From NCBI GenBank assembly GCA_949288485.1, contig CASEKC010000007.1, positions 1-55,317 of the forward strand: a stretch of 55,317 nt of DNA, written 5' to 3'. Of the stretch, positions 17,633 through 27,115 are shown one piece after another. The DNA comes from an uncultured bacterium (GTDB taxonomy: Bacteria > Bacillota_I > Bacilli_A > RFN20 > CAG-826). Below the pieces are notes generated by a model. That model searched no databases and was not told the origin of the DNA. It was given only the letters and a program-made list of their open reading frames with translations. Numbering within the stretch: position 1 is the first letter of the stretch; every line of letters starts with the position of its first letter. The position numbers and the translations under genes were made by a program.

Positions 17633-18277
17633 ATGATTAAATTAATGATTTTTGATATGGATGGAACAATTATTGATTCCGATTTAATCCTTTATAAAAC
17701 TTGGGTCGAACTTTTTTCTTTATATAAAAAGAATGAAACTTTTAATATTGATAAAATAAGTGAATATAGCGGACCGCCTTTATCTTATGCGATAAATGAC
17801 GCCTTTAAAGATTATGAAGATAAAGAATTTATAAGAAAAGAATATCGTAAAAGAACTAAAAAATATTATGATACTGATCTTTATATTTTTAAGCATTCGA
17901 AAAAAGTAATTAAAAAGCTATATGAAGATGGAGTTATTTTATGTGTTTTAACAGCAAAAACTCTAGAAATGACTGAATTTTGTTTAAAAAAATTTCATTT
18001 AAGAAAATATTTTAAAGATTTAATCACATGTGATTCCTCTTTTCCTCCTAAACCATCTCCAGAAGCAATTTATTATTTAAAAGATAAATATAAGTTAAAA
18101 AATGAAGAGATGATGATGGTAGGAGATACTTCTTATGATGCTTTAGCAAGTAAAAATGCTTCGATAAAAGGAGTAATTTTTACAATGCATAAAAGAGTTA
18201 ATATAGACGATATCGATTATGTATATAAAGCTAAAGATTATGATGATTTTTATTCTTACTATTTATCTATAAAATAA
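17633..18277 (+). CDS. HAD-superfamily phosphatase, PpaX/Gph-like
   Basis: A 214-residue soluble haloacid-dehalogenase-fold hydrolase. Motif I is FDMDGTIIDSD at residues 6-16, with an alpha-helical cap to about residue 85; motif II is CVLTAKT, motif III the Lys in PKPSPEAIYY, and motif IV MMVGDTSYDALAS. The position next to lgt matches the ppaX (pyrophosphatase) place in Bacillus, and phosphoglycolate phosphatase is the other possibility. It starts 2 nt after the lgt stop, so it is translationally linked; no Shine-Dalgarno is visible. Confidence 0.85.
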   Translation: MIKLMIFDMDGTIIDSDLILYKTWVELFSLYKKNETFNIDKISEYSGPPLSYAINDAFKDYEDKEFIRKEYRKRTKKYYDTDLYIFKHSKKVIKKLYEDGVILCVLTAKTLEMTEFCLKKFHLRKYFKDLITCDSSFPPKPSPEAIYYLKDKYKLKNEEMMMVGDTSYDALASKNASIKGVIFTMHKRVNIDDIDYVYKAKDYDDFYSYYLSIK

Positions 18278-18308
18278 ATATTTATAATAAAAGTAGTTTA
18301 TTTAATAT

Positions 18309-19292
18309 ATGGATGAATATAAAAGTGAAACAATAAAAAAAGAATCTTTTTCTAAAGAAATCAAAGAAGAATTAACATCTTTAGAATATAGTAAAGAAGT
18401 TGCAACTTCTATTCTTTCTTCATTTTTAAGATGCAATGGAGAATTAATTTTAAGTAAAAATGAAGAAAGAATAATAATTAAAACTGAAAATGCTAAAATA
18501 GCTAAATTTATTTATAAATTATTAAAAGAAGTATTTAATGAAAATAATATTAAATTATCTTTTTCATATCGTAAAAATATGAGATTTAATAAATCTTATG
18601 AGTATATTATTAATATTTTATCTGCAATAGATGAAGTAATTTCAAAATTATCTATCTTTAATTTAGACGATAAAATACCTTATTTATTAACAAATAGTGA
18701 AAAAAAGGTTAGAGGATATATTGTTGGTTTATTTTTGGTTAGTGGAAGTTGTTCAAATCCTAAATCAAGTAATTATCATTTTGAAATGTATACTCACGAT
18801 GAAAAATATTCAAAAAATATCTTAAGCTTAATAAAAAACAAAATTAAAGTATATCCTTTTGATTTTAAAATGATAAAAAGAAGAAATAATTATGTTATTT
18901 ATTTAAAAAGAAGTGATCAAATTGCATCATTTTTAGCATATATGGATGCTAATCAATCATCTTTAATTTATGAAGGATATCGCCTTGATAGAGATGTTGC
19001 AAATAATGTTAATCGTCAAGAAAATTTAGATATTTATAACTATAAAAAAGTTATTAAAAATAGTGAAGAACTGATTAATATTATTAATTTAATTGATAGA
19101 AAGTTAGGTATTAAAAATATAAATAATGAAAAATTACGAGAACTTTGTTATTTAAGAAAAGAATATCCAGAAAGTTCTTATAATGATTTAGCCCTTCTTT
19201 TAAGTGAAAAATTAAATAAACCAATTTCTAAATCAAATGTTAATCATTTAGTAATAAAAATTCGTGAAATGGGTGAAAAATTTAAAGATTAA
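18309..19292 (+). CDS. whiA: WhiA, DNA-binding cell-division regulator
   Basis: Conserved Gram-positive protein with a LAGLIDADG-homing-endonuclease-like N-terminal half and a C-terminal helix-turn-helix. The 327 residues include the N-terminal SFSKEIKEEL, GYIVGLFLVSGSCSNPKSSNYHFEM (visible from GLFLVSG to NYHFEM), and the C-terminal NRQENLDIYNYKKVI and LREL..YPESSYNDLALLL..SKSNVNHLV helix-turn-helix. The usual neighbours yvcJ and yvcK are missing. There is no Shine-Dalgarno; TATAAT 18283-18288 is 20 nt before ATG. Confidence 0.92.
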   Translation: MDEYKSETIKKESFSKEIKEELTSLEYSKEVATSILSSFLRCNGELILSKNEERIIIKTENAKIAKFIYKLLKEVFNENNIKLSFSYRKNMRFNKSYEYIINILSAIDEVISKLSIFNLDDKIPYLLTNSEKKVRGYIVGLFLVSGSCSNPKSSNYHFEMYTHDEKYSKNILSLIKNKIKVYPFDFKMIKRRNNYVIYLKRSDQIASFLAYMDANQSSLIYEGYRLDRDVANNVNRQENLDIYNYKKVIKNSEELINIINLIDRKLGIKNINNEKLRELCYLRKEYPESSYNDLALLLSEKLNKPISKSNVNHLVIKIREMGEKFKD

Positions 19293-19316
19293 TATATTAA
19301 AATATATAAAAAGATT

Positions 19317-19547
19317 ATGGAAAGAGATGTTTATTTTGAAAAAATATTATTAAAAAAATTCGGGGAACACATTAAAGAAGTAAGGATAAATAATTTCTTA
19401 ACTCAAGAAAAAGCTGCGCTTTTATGTGAGTTAAATCAACATTATTTATCCGATTTAGAAAATGGTAGGAAAAATCCAACATTAAAGGTTTTATATAAAC
19501 TTAGTGAAGGATATAATGTTTCTTTGGAAGAATTAATGAATTTTTAA
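19317..19547 (+). CDS. Small XRE-family regulator
   Basis: The 76-residue protein is essentially one XRE helix-turn-helix (KFGEHIKEVRINNFLTQEKA, then LNQHYLSDLENGRKNPTLKV) with no ligand domain. It sits 24 nt after whiA and 5 nt before the serine dehydratase gene, so it may be co-transcribed and could regulate that gene; this is inference from position. No Shine-Dalgarno is apparent. Confidence 0.8.
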   Translation: MERDVYFEKILLKKFGEHIKEVRINNFLTQEKAALLCELNQHYLSDLENGRKNPTLKVLYKLSEGYNVSLEELMNF

Positions 19548-19552
19548 AAGTT

Positions 19553-20809
19553 ATGTTAAAATCAATAAAAGATGTTTATATAGTTGGTCCAGGACCATCT
19601 TCCTCTCATACAATTGCTCCTTATAAAGCAGCAACCGATTTTATTTTATCTAGTAAAAAAGATAATTTATTAAATGAGGGAGTTTATTTTTTAATAACTT
19701 TATATGGTTCTTTAGCTTTAACCGGTAAAGGGCATTTAACAGATTATATTATTTTAAAAGTTTTGATAGATTTTTCATTAAATAATTCAAAAAATAAAGT
19801 AATTTTTGATATAAATACCCCTATTTCTTCTTTAATTCATCCTAATACAATGAAATTCGAACTTTATGATATAAATAATAATTTAATTAAAAAAGATCTA
19901 TATTTTTCAATTGGTGGAGGAGAATTAAGAAAAAATAGTTTAGAAGATATTAATAATAAAAATAATTATATTTATCCTTTTTCTTCATTTAATGAAATTA
20001 AATCTTATCTAAAAGATAATAATTTATCGATTAATGAATTAATCGATAAATATGAAGAAAAAGATATAAATATTTATCTTAAAGGTATCTTAGATCAAAT
20101 GATTAATAGTGTAGATAATGGCTTAAAAACTAAAGAGGATTATCTTCCAGGGTCATTACATTTAAAAAGAGTCGCTAAGGAATTATATAAAAACACTATT
20201 AATATTAAAAATGAAGGTGAAAAGAAAGAGATGCTTTTAACTAGTTTTGCTTATAGTGTTGCTGAAGAAAATGCTAGTGGAAAAATGATTGTTACAGCTC
20301 CTACTTGTGGAAGTGCCGGAATTATCCCTTCAATAATGTATTATTATAAAAATATTTTAAAATTTGATGATCAAAAGTTAATAAATGGTTTAAAGGTAGG
20401 TGCCTTATTTGCTCTTTTAGCAAAAGAAAACGCTTCAATAAGCGGAGCAGTAAGTGGATGTCAAGCTGAAATAGGAGTAGCTAGTGCTATGGGAGCAGCT
20501 ATTTTAGCTTATTTAAATGATTTAAGTATTTATCAAATTGAATATGCTAGCGAAGCTGCTTTAGAACATTTTTTAGGTTTAACGTGTGATCCAGTTAAAG
20601 GATATGTTCAAATTCCATGTATTGAAAGAAATGGAATCGGTGTTTTAAGAAGCGAAGCAGCATATTTATATGCAAAAAATATTGCCCCTTTAAGAAAAAA
20701 TAAAGTTTCTTTTGATGATGTTTTAAAAGCTATGAAACAAACTGGCGATGATTTAAATCCTGAATATAAAGAAACTAGCGAAGGTGGATTAGCTAAAATT
20801 ATTGAATAA
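19553..20809 (+). CDS. sdaA: L-serine dehydratase, single-chain iron-sulfur type
   Basis: Deaminates L-serine to pyruvate and ammonia using a 4Fe-4S cluster. The 418-residue chain joins the beta domain (VYIVGPGPSSSHTIAPYKA at the N terminus) to the alpha domain (VTAPTCGSAGIIPSI from about residue 245). Cluster cysteines are expected in APTCGSAG, SGCQAEIGVASAMG and LTCDPVKGYVQIPCIERN. Bacillus encodes two chains (SdaAA/SdaAB), whereas this is the fused form as in E. coli SdaA. It follows the XRE gene with a 5-nt gap and no Shine-Dalgarno. Confidence 0.92.
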   Translation: MLKSIKDVYIVGPGPSSSHTIAPYKAATDFILSSKKDNLLNEGVYFLITLYGSLALTGKGHLTDYIILKVLIDFSLNNSKNKVIFDINTPISSLIHPNTMKFELYDINNNLIKKDLYFSIGGGELRKNSLEDINNKNNYIYPFSSFNEIKSYLKDNNLSINELIDKYEEKDINIYLKGILDQMINSVDNGLKTKEDYLPGSLHLKRVAKELYKNTINIKNEGEKKEMLLTSFAYSVAEENASGKMIVTAPTCGSAGIIPSIMYYYKNILKFDDQKLINGLKVGALFALLAKENASISGAVSGCQAEIGVASAMGAAILAYLNDLSIYQIEYASEAALEHFLGLTCDPVKGYVQIPCIERNGIGVLRSEAAYLYAKNIAPLRKNKVSFDDVLKAMKQTGDDLNPEYKETSEGGLAKIIE

Positions 20810-20827
20810 TTTTTTATTATCGAAAAG

Positions 20828-20841
20828 TGCAATTAGTTGCA
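20828..20841. promoter_or_regulatory. TGCAA/TTGCA site, copy 1
   Basis: TGCAATTAGTTGCA is an inverted repeat 19 nt after the serine dehydratase stop. Two related sites follow at 20943 and 21008. Confidence 0.45.
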
Positions 20842-20931
20842 ATTTCTGATAATTAATATTTAGAAATAGTGCTAATTTTTTTACAAAAATAAGCTTATTC
20901 TTATTTTTTTGCTTTAATTTATATATTTTTA

Positions 20932-20963
20932 CTGACAAAAAATGCAGCATATTGCAAAAGCTG
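20932..20963 (+). repeat. Operator-like direct repeat, copy 2
   Basis: Contains TGCAGCATATTGCA (20943-20956). The 32-bp segment matches copy 3 at 25 of 32 positions with a 65-bp offset. It overlaps the -35 region of a TATAAT at 20979-20984. Confidence 0.6.
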
Positions 20964-20996
20964 TTGCTAATTAAAATATATAATATTAAAATTTAA

Positions 20997-21028
20997 TTGA
21001 CGGAAAATGCAACAAATTGCAAAAGGCG
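20997..21028 (+). repeat. Operator-like direct repeat, copy 3
   Basis: Contains TGCAACAAATTGCA (21008-21021), 14 nt before the ATPase ATG and inside its predicted 5' leader. With copy 2 it brackets the promoter. Confidence 0.6.
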
Positions 21029-21034
21029 ATAATT

Positions 21035-22351
21035 ATGATTTTTAAAAGAGAGAAATATTTAAACGAAATCATTCAAGGAATGAGCAATGATTTAATTAAA
21101 GTTATTACTGGTATAAGAAGATGTGGCAAATCTTTTATCGTTTTTAAATTATTTTATGAATATTTATTAAAACAAGGAATAAAAGAAGAAAATATCATTC
21201 GTTTTGCATTTGATGATGATAACGATATAGATAAATTAGATAACTTTTTTAAAGAAGAACCAACTAAAATTTATGATAAAGAAAGAAGAATTTTTCTTAT
21301 AAATTCAAAAAAATTTAGAGCTTATATTAAAAGTGTTACTCCTAAAGATGAAAAATATTATCTTTTACTTGATGAAATTCAATTATTGGTTAATTTTTCT
21401 CCGACTTTAAATAGTTTTTATCGAGAACCTCGTTTTGATGTTTATGTTACTGGAAGCAATTCTAAAATGTTATCAAGTGATATAGTTACAACTTTTAGAG
21501 GAAGAGGAGATCAAATTAATGTTATGCCTTTATCTTTTAGCGAGTTTTTTGAAAATTGTAATAAAAATTTTGAAGAAGCTTATCAAGAATATTCTTATTT
21601 TGGTGGAATGCCTTTATTAGTTAATATTGCTAGTGAAGAACAAAAAAGACAATATTTAGAAAATTTATATAATGAAATTTATATAAAAGATATAGTTGAA
21701 AATAAAGGAATTAAAGACAAAGATAGTTTTGAAAGATTGATTAATGTATTAGCTTCTTCAATAGGTTCATATACTAGTCCAAATACGATTGAAAATACTT
21801 TTAAAAGTGAGCTTAAAACTACTTATCATCATGAAACAATAAAAAATCATATCGAATATTTAAAGGACAGTTTTTTAATCGAAGAAGCAAATAGATATGA
21901 TATTAAGGGTAGAAAACATATAAGTTCTAAAAGTAAATATTACTTTATTGATCCAGGTTTAAGAAATGTAAAGTTAAATTTTAGACAATTCGAAGAGGCT
22001 CATTTAATGGAAAACATTATTTATAATGAATTAATTTATCGTGGATTTAATGTAGAAGTAGGAGTTGTTGAAATTAATGAACGTAATTTAAATGGAAATA
22101 ATATAAAAAAACAATTAGAAGTAGATTTTGTTTGTACTAAATCATTTGAAAAATTTTATATTCAATCAGCATTTTCTATTTCCAATGAAGAAAAATTAAA
22201 ACAAGAAGAAAGACCATTATTAAATATTAAAGATTCTTTTAAAAAGATTATTGTTGTTAATAGAAAAATGAAATATTTTTATAATGATAATGGTACATTA
22301 ATTATAAGTTTAGAAGAATTCTTATTAAATAAAAATAGCCTATATTTATAA
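21035..22351 (+). CDS. AAA-type ATPase with DUF4143 C-terminal domain
   Basis: The N-terminal P-loop domain has Walker A TGIRRCGKSFIVF (about residues 27-39), Walker B YYLLLDEIQLL and sensor VYVTGSNSKML, then the family-typical RGRGDQINVMPLSFSEF. The C-terminal DUF4143 half contains YFIDPGLRN, EAHLMENIIYNELIYRG and a PD-(D/E)XK-like QLEVDFVC..FYIQSAFSI. These proteins are common and often multicopy in anaerobes; their role is not established. The in-frame TTG at 21017 is part of an operator-like repeat, so ATG 21035 is preferred. Regulation by the TGCAA/TTGCA repeats is likely from their position. Confidence 0.85.
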   Translation: MIFKREKYLNEIIQGMSNDLIKVITGIRRCGKSFIVFKLFYEYLLKQGIKEENIIRFAFDDDNDIDKLDNFFKEEPTKIYDKERRIFLINSKKFRAYIKSVTPKDEKYYLLLDEIQLLVNFSPTLNSFYREPRFDVYVTGSNSKMLSSDIVTTFRGRGDQINVMPLSFSEFFENCNKNFEEAYQEYSYFGGMPLLVNIASEEQKRQYLENLYNEIYIKDIVENKGIKDKDSFERLINVLASSIGSYTSPNTIENTFKSELKTTYHHETIKNHIEYLKDSFLIEEANRYDIKGRKHISSKSKYYFIDPGLRNVKLNFRQFEEAHLMENIIYNELIYRGFNVEVGVVEINERNLNGNNIKKQLEVDFVCTKSFEKFYIQSAFSISNEEKLKQEERPLLNIKDSFKKIIVVNRKMKYFYNDNGTLIISLEEFLLNKNSLYL

Positions 22352-22366
22352 AAATAGGCTATTTTT
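22331..22366. terminator. Bidirectional terminator between ATPase and lipoprotein genes
   Basis: A 13-bp stem AAAAATAGCCTAT/ATAGGCTATTTTT with a 10-nt loop. It overlaps the last codons of the ATPase gene and has A-rich and T-rich flanks that serve both strands. Confidence 0.85.
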
Positions 22367-22375
22367 ATGAAATAT

Positions 22376-25300
22376 TTAATTTAAACCATAAATTAATCCT
22401 AATAATGTTTCATCTTTTTCTATATCAGAAATTGTAATTGAAATTGATGCATTATTTGAAGTAGGGGATTGCCCATCTTTTTTTATTGGAATGAAACCTA
22501 AAACTTTAAATTCAGATTGAAAATAAGAATATCCTGTTAATTCATAATATTCGATTGAATTATTTTTCTCATAATTATGAATTGAGTTAATAAAATTATC
22601 ATATCTTTCCATAGAAGATGGATTTTCCATAAGTTTTATATCCAATGAGAAGCTAACATCAATTAATCCAGCTAATCCATCTATAATTAAATTATCATTT
22701 CCGCTACCTGTTATTAATAATGAAGTTAACTTATTATCCGAATAATTTAAATTAATTTTAGCCCCTAAAAGTTCATCCATATTTGCTAAATTTCCTAAAT
22801 CAAAAATCATAGAGAAATTAGATGAACTTGTTTCGAAGCTTTGTAAGCATCCAAATAAATCTAAAGGTTTTGATTCACTGCTAGACGAATCTGATTCAAA
22901 AATAGAATTATAGATAACTGCCATTAATGATTCGTGTGATGTTTTAACTAATGTAGTATCTAATTTTTCAATTATTCCCAAATCTAATAAATAATAAACT
23001 ATATTTAATCCGCCGTTACCTAATAATTCTTCTTGTGTAACTTTATAAATTGTTTGACTAAATTCGTTATGAGAAGGGATAGTTTCGGTTATAGGTTTAG
23101 AATAAACGGTTAAATCATAACGAGGGCCTACATTTACCCTGTAAAACCAATCGCTCCAAGATGGTTTTGACACAGTAGCTAAATTATTATCATTGTATTT
23201 TTGATTGATTTCATTTTTTCTTTTTTCCGCCTTGCTACCCTCAAAGGCTGTATAGGTCTCTTGATACGAAGAAAGTTGTGTTTTTCCTTGAATAATGTAA
23301 TCCTCTTCAGAATATTTTTGTTCAAGTTCTTTAACTTTATTAGAATCTGTAGTGTAAATTGTTTCAATTAATTCTTGTTCTTTTATTGTATTAATTTTTT
23401 CTGGTATATAAGTTCCTCTTGTTTTAACAATATAACAAATTTCTTGATATCCTTGAGCTCCTAAATCTAACCTCTCAGTGAAATATTCAACAAAATTATC
23501 GCTAGAATCAATAACACTATTTTGGCCATAGTTTCTTAAAGTAAGATGAGCTCTAGTTTGAGAATATAAGTTACTTCCTTCGGGTTTAATTAATTCTACC
23601 TTTGCATTTACAAATTTATCTGGAATTGCTGAAGATAAATCATAATCAATCCCAAGAATTGATAAATTAATTTTTAAAACGCCTTCTAATTCGAAATAAT
23701 GTTGTTCGGTTGTTGAAATACCAATGTTAATTAAATTAATACAATCATCTAAATTAACGAAATCAGAAGAATTAGTATTTTTATCGTATTTTTCAAAAGA
23801 ATCTAATAAATATAAAGAAGAAGTGGAATTTTCTTCGATAAATTTACCATTATTTTTAAGTTCAATATAAAAATTTTCTAAATTAAATGCACTTGAATCG
23901 GTTGCGTCAATTTTTAAATTATTTAAGCTAATAACGTTATTTTGATCTAAACTAGCATTTAAATAAATTTCAATATCTTTTGAATATATCTTTTTGTCTT
24001 CATTATTTAAATATGCTGGATTTATTAATAATTTAACTTCAATACTTTTAGATTTATCCATGTTTTCTATTAAAACAAATGAATAATCTTTAAAAATATT
24101 TTTATCTAGTAATTCTAAATATTCTTTATTAGAAATTAAGGTAAATAATGGTAAATTTTGATTAAATAATTCATCTAAAATAGAAGCAAAAGAATCTCTA
24201 AATGTTGCTAAAACATTTTCATCACTTATTGATAAAAACTGTGATAAACAATTAAAAGGAGATGAAGTTTTAGTAATTAAATGAAGTGGACTAACCATAT
24301 TATTTAATCTAATTTCAGCTTGTAATTGACCTTCAGGGAAAATTATTCCGTTTGTTGGATCATTAAAAATAATATTTCCATCATTATATCCAAGTGAAAA
24401 AGAGTCATCGTTAAATTCTTTATCATCGTAAATGAATTTAAAATCTAAAGAAGTAGAATTATTAATATTTAAATTAAACATTCCTTCACTATAAATATCG
24501 CCTTCATTATTTCTATTTATTCCTAGTTTTGCATTATCAATATTTATTCCATCTGCAAAATTTCTAACATCTATATCATATATATTATTTATTGAAAAAG
24601 AAGGAGTGAAAGAGTTTATAGAAGAGATAGTTTCAATTACTTTAGAAGCATCTAAATAATCTTTTTCTTCATCTTTAGAAACAAATTCTAAAGATGAATA
24701 AGAATTATATCCATAAAATAAAGTAATATTAGTATCATCTTCATTTAAAGATAAATATATACCAGATAATTTATTAAGTTTTATATTATAAAATAAAGAA
24801 ATTTCATCATTTATATCATTATTTTCTTTTTTTAATCCTTTATTTGTTAAATCATCATTAAATAAATAAGAAGTATTTAATCTAATTTCTAAAGTGTCAC
24901 CATCATTATAAATAGAAATTAAACTTTCTAAATTGGATAAAGAAAAATCATTAATAACTTTATTTAAATCACTTTTTAATGATTTATTATTCATTATTTT
25001 ATCTATATAAGTATTAATTAAATTGATATAAGAAGGATCAATAAGAGAATCTAAAAAGTCATTAGAAGAGTTATTACTACTATTATTAAAAGATGAAAAA
25101 GAAGATATAAAATCAGTTAAAGTTTCATCTTTAAGTAAATCTTCATTCATTTTTAATTTTAATGGTAAAAATCCGTTTTTACCGATTTCACCATCAAAAA
25201 AGATGCTTTTTTTATTATTTTTATCTTCTTGATAAGATAGTTTTTCTATCTTTAAAGGTAAAGAAAATTTATTATTACCATTACTATCTATACTAGAAAA

Positions 25301-26944
25301 GGAAGGAGAATTTAAAACAAATGAAGAAGTAGTTAAATCATCAAATGAAGGTAAAGAAGCATTTAATTTAGTATTTAAAGATAATAATGATTTATCTTTT
25401 TTATTAGTAATCGCAAAAGATAAATTTCCCCCAAATCTTTTTTCATCAACTATTTTATATATTGAATTAATAAAAGATGGTAAAAAATCATATGAAGGAT
25501 ATTCTTTTTCATTAATATATGAAAAAGAAGAGTTTTCAATAAAACGTAATGATCCACTTAATATAGCTTCATCATTAATTTTAAAATTATCTATTTCAAT
25601 AGTTTTAAGTTTTAAATTGTTAAGTCCGATTTTTAAAGAAAGAATCGAAGAAGGAAGAGAAAATAGTTTAGTATCTATTTTTAAAGAAATTACGTTGTTT
25701 CTAATATTTAATTCTTTTAAATATTCATTAATATTATCAATTGAAGAGATATTTCCTTCACTAATTTTTAAAAATGAGTCGTTATTAAAAATATTATTAA
25801 GTGGATTTATTAAAAGTGAAGAAAAAGAAGTGTCATCACTAATTAAAGAAACTGTATCAATTAAAGAAGAGACACTACTTTCTTTAATTTTTCCTTTTAT
25901 TAAATTTCCGCTTCTAAAATAAACATTTGTATCTTTATATTGTAAAGAGATTTCATTAGATAAATCTTTTGAAGTATAGTGAGTTAAATTAAGTTCAATT
26001 TTTGAATTATCAAGTAAATCACTATTTCTTAAATCAAAATTGATATCTCCTTTAAAATGATAAGATTTTTCATTTAAATCGATACTTTTTGTATTGATAT
26101 TATTAATTTTATTTTCTTTTATTGGCTCAATATTTATATCAAAAATTGTTTTAAAATTTGAATTATTAAATAATTTGGTTAAAGTCGTTAAAAAATCTGT
26201 AGGATTATCTTCATTTATTAACTTTCTTTCTTTAACTTCATTTGCTTCATTAAATTTTAAATCGATTTCATAATTTAATGAGTTATTGTTTCCTTTGTTG
26301 GTTTTAATTTCTTTTAATTTTAATGAAGAAGAATCAGCTATTACTTCATAAGAAGGCGAAATGAATTTATATTCGTTAGTGGCTGAGTTTTTTATAACAG
26401 AAGATTCATTAATAGAAGAAAAAACTTCATTAAATAATGATGAAATTGATGTATTTCCGTTATTAAATGTAATTTTTTTATTATTCGCTAATGAAAAAAG
26501 TGATGATAATTCGTTATTTTGTTTGATATATGCTAAATCTTCTTTATTTTTTATTGAAGAAAAAATTGCATTTGCATTATTTAAAAGTAAATCTGATGTA
26601 TTATCTTTATTTTCAAAAGAAATGTTATAAGAAGAAGTAGTTCCGTTTTTAAAAGACAAATTTCCGTAATTAATATTTAAATTATATTTTTCATTGGTAT
26701 TTCTATTTTTTAATGAGAGAAAAGATGAATCGTCGAGCTTATATGTATAGTTTTCTTTCAATGATTCATTAATTTTTTCTTTTAATATTTTTTCTTCATC
26801 TTTTTCAGTTACTAAAACTTCCCCTTTATTGGAATCGTTTGAAGAGGATGTATTTTCATTTGCTATGTTATTACTACAACTTGTTAGTGTAGTCAAAGCA
26901 ATAAAAATTGAGCAAAAGATGAGTTTTGTTCTTTTAAGTTTCAT
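22376..26944 (-). CDS. Very large surface lipoprotein of unknown function
   Basis: The 1522-residue product starts with a lipoprotein signal (MKLKRTKLIFCSIFIALTTL, lipobox LTSC, Cys23), so it should be processed by Lgt and anchored outside the membrane. The rest is Ser/Asn/Asp-rich, with many short beta-like stretches that alternate hydrophobic and polar residues (for example SLPSSILSLKIGLNNLKLKT). No known domain, membrane segment or LPXTG signal is seen. The composition suggests many beta-repeat units that have diverged too far to align by eye. AAAAGG precedes the ATG. The long intact frame through numerous homopolymers argues for good sequence quality and selection. It is monocistronic. 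Confidence 0.8.
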   Translation of the reverse strand: MKLKRTKLIFCSIFIALTTLTSCSNNIANENTSSSNDSNKGEVLVTEKDEEKILKEKINESLKENYTYKLDDSSFLSLKNRNTNEKYNLNINYGNLSFKNGTTSSYNISFENKDNTSDLLLNNANAIFSSIKNKEDLAYIKQNNELSSLFSLANNKKITFNNGNTSISSLFNEVFSSINESSVIKNSATNEYKFISPSYEVIADSSSLKLKEIKTNKGNNNSLNYEIDLKFNEANEVKERKLINEDNPTDFLTTLTKLFNNSNFKTIFDINIEPIKENKINNINTKSIDLNEKSYHFKGDINFDLRNSDLLDNSKIELNLTHYTSKDLSNEISLQYKDTNVYFRSGNLIKGKIKESSVSSLIDTVSLISDDTSFSSLLINPLNNIFNNDSFLKISEGNISSIDNINEYLKELNIRNNVISLKIDTKLFSLPSSILSLKIGLNNLKLKTIEIDNFKINDEAILSGSLRFIENSSFSYINEKEYPSYDFLPSFINSIYKIVDEKRFGGNLSFAITNKKDKSLLSLNTKLNASLPSFDDLTTSSFVLNSPSFSSIDSNGNNKFSLPLKIEKLSYQEDKNNKKSIFFDGEIGKNGFLPLKLKMNEDLLKDETLTDFISSFSSFNNSSNNSSNDFLDSLIDPSYINLINTYIDKIMNNKSLKSDLNKVINDFSLSNLESLISIYNDGDTLEIRLNTSYLFNDDLTNKGLKKENNDINDEISLFYNIKLNKLSGIYLSLNEDDTNITLFYGYNSYSSLEFVSKDEEKDYLDASKVIETISSINSFTPSFSINNIYDIDVRNFADGINIDNAKLGINRNNEGDIYSEGMFNLNINNSTSLDFKFIYDDKEFNDDSFSLGYNDGNIIFNDPTNGIIFPEGQLQAEIRLNNMVSPLHLITKTSSPFNCLSQFLSISDENVLATFRDSFASILDELFNQNLPLFTLISNKEYLELLDKNIFKDYSFVLIENMDKSKSIEVKLLINPAYLNNEDKKIYSKDIEIYLNASLDQNNVISLNNLKIDATDSSAFNLENFYIELKNNGKFIEENSTSSLYLLDSFEKYDKNTNSSDFVNLDDCINLINIGISTTEQHYFELEGVLKINLSILGIDYDLSSAIPDKFVNAKVELIKPEGSNLYSQTRAHLTLRNYGQNSVIDSSDNFVEYFTERLDLGAQGYQEICYIVKTRGTYIPEKINTIKEQELIETIYTTDSNKVKELEQKYSEEDYIIQGKTQLSSYQETYTAFEGSKAEKRKNEINQKYNDNNLATVSKPSWSDWFYRVNVGPRYDLTVYSKPITETIPSHNEFSQTIYKVTQEELLGNGGLNIVYYLLDLGIIEKLDTTLVKTSHESLMAVIYNSIFESDSSSSESKPLDLFGCLQSFETSSSNFSMIFDLGNLANMDELLGAKINLNYSDNKLTSLLITGSGNDNLIIDGLAGLIDVSFSLDIKLMENPSSMERYDNFINSIHNYEKNNSIEYYELTGYSYFQSEFKVLGFIPIKKDGQSPTSNNASISITISDIEKDETLLGLIYGLN

Positions 26945-27024
26945 ATATCAAATGCCTTTTAAAGTAAAACGTCTAATAAATTTGTCACGATTAAAATATA
27001 TACTTATTATTTTGTTATGTCAAA

Positions 27025-27050
27025 AGAAAAAAGCCCTAAATTAGGGCTTT
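27025..27050 (-). terminator. Terminator of the Zn/Cd ATPase operon
   Basis: AAAGCCCTAA (27030-27039) pairs with TTAGGGCTTT (27041-27050). Read on the minus strand, the stem is followed by a T-rich tail. Confidence 0.8.
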
Positions 27051-27115
27051 ATTCAAATTTCTAGTTTTAAATACTAGATTCTATAGTTTTTAAAATATAA
27101 ATTTAAATTATTAAT

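Noticed and set aside
20828-21028. CRISPR-like array
   Set aside because: Only three imperfect, palindromic copies with unequal spacing; the arrangement fits operators around a promoter.
21017-21034. TTG start for the AAA/DUF4143 ATPase
   Set aside because: The codon lies inside the TGCAACAAATTGCA repeat; ATG 21035 gives the expected N terminus.
23179-23367. Short open frame in another minus-strand frame of the large lipoprotein gene
   Set aside because: It lies wholly within an intact long gene and shows no ribosome-binding site or known motif.
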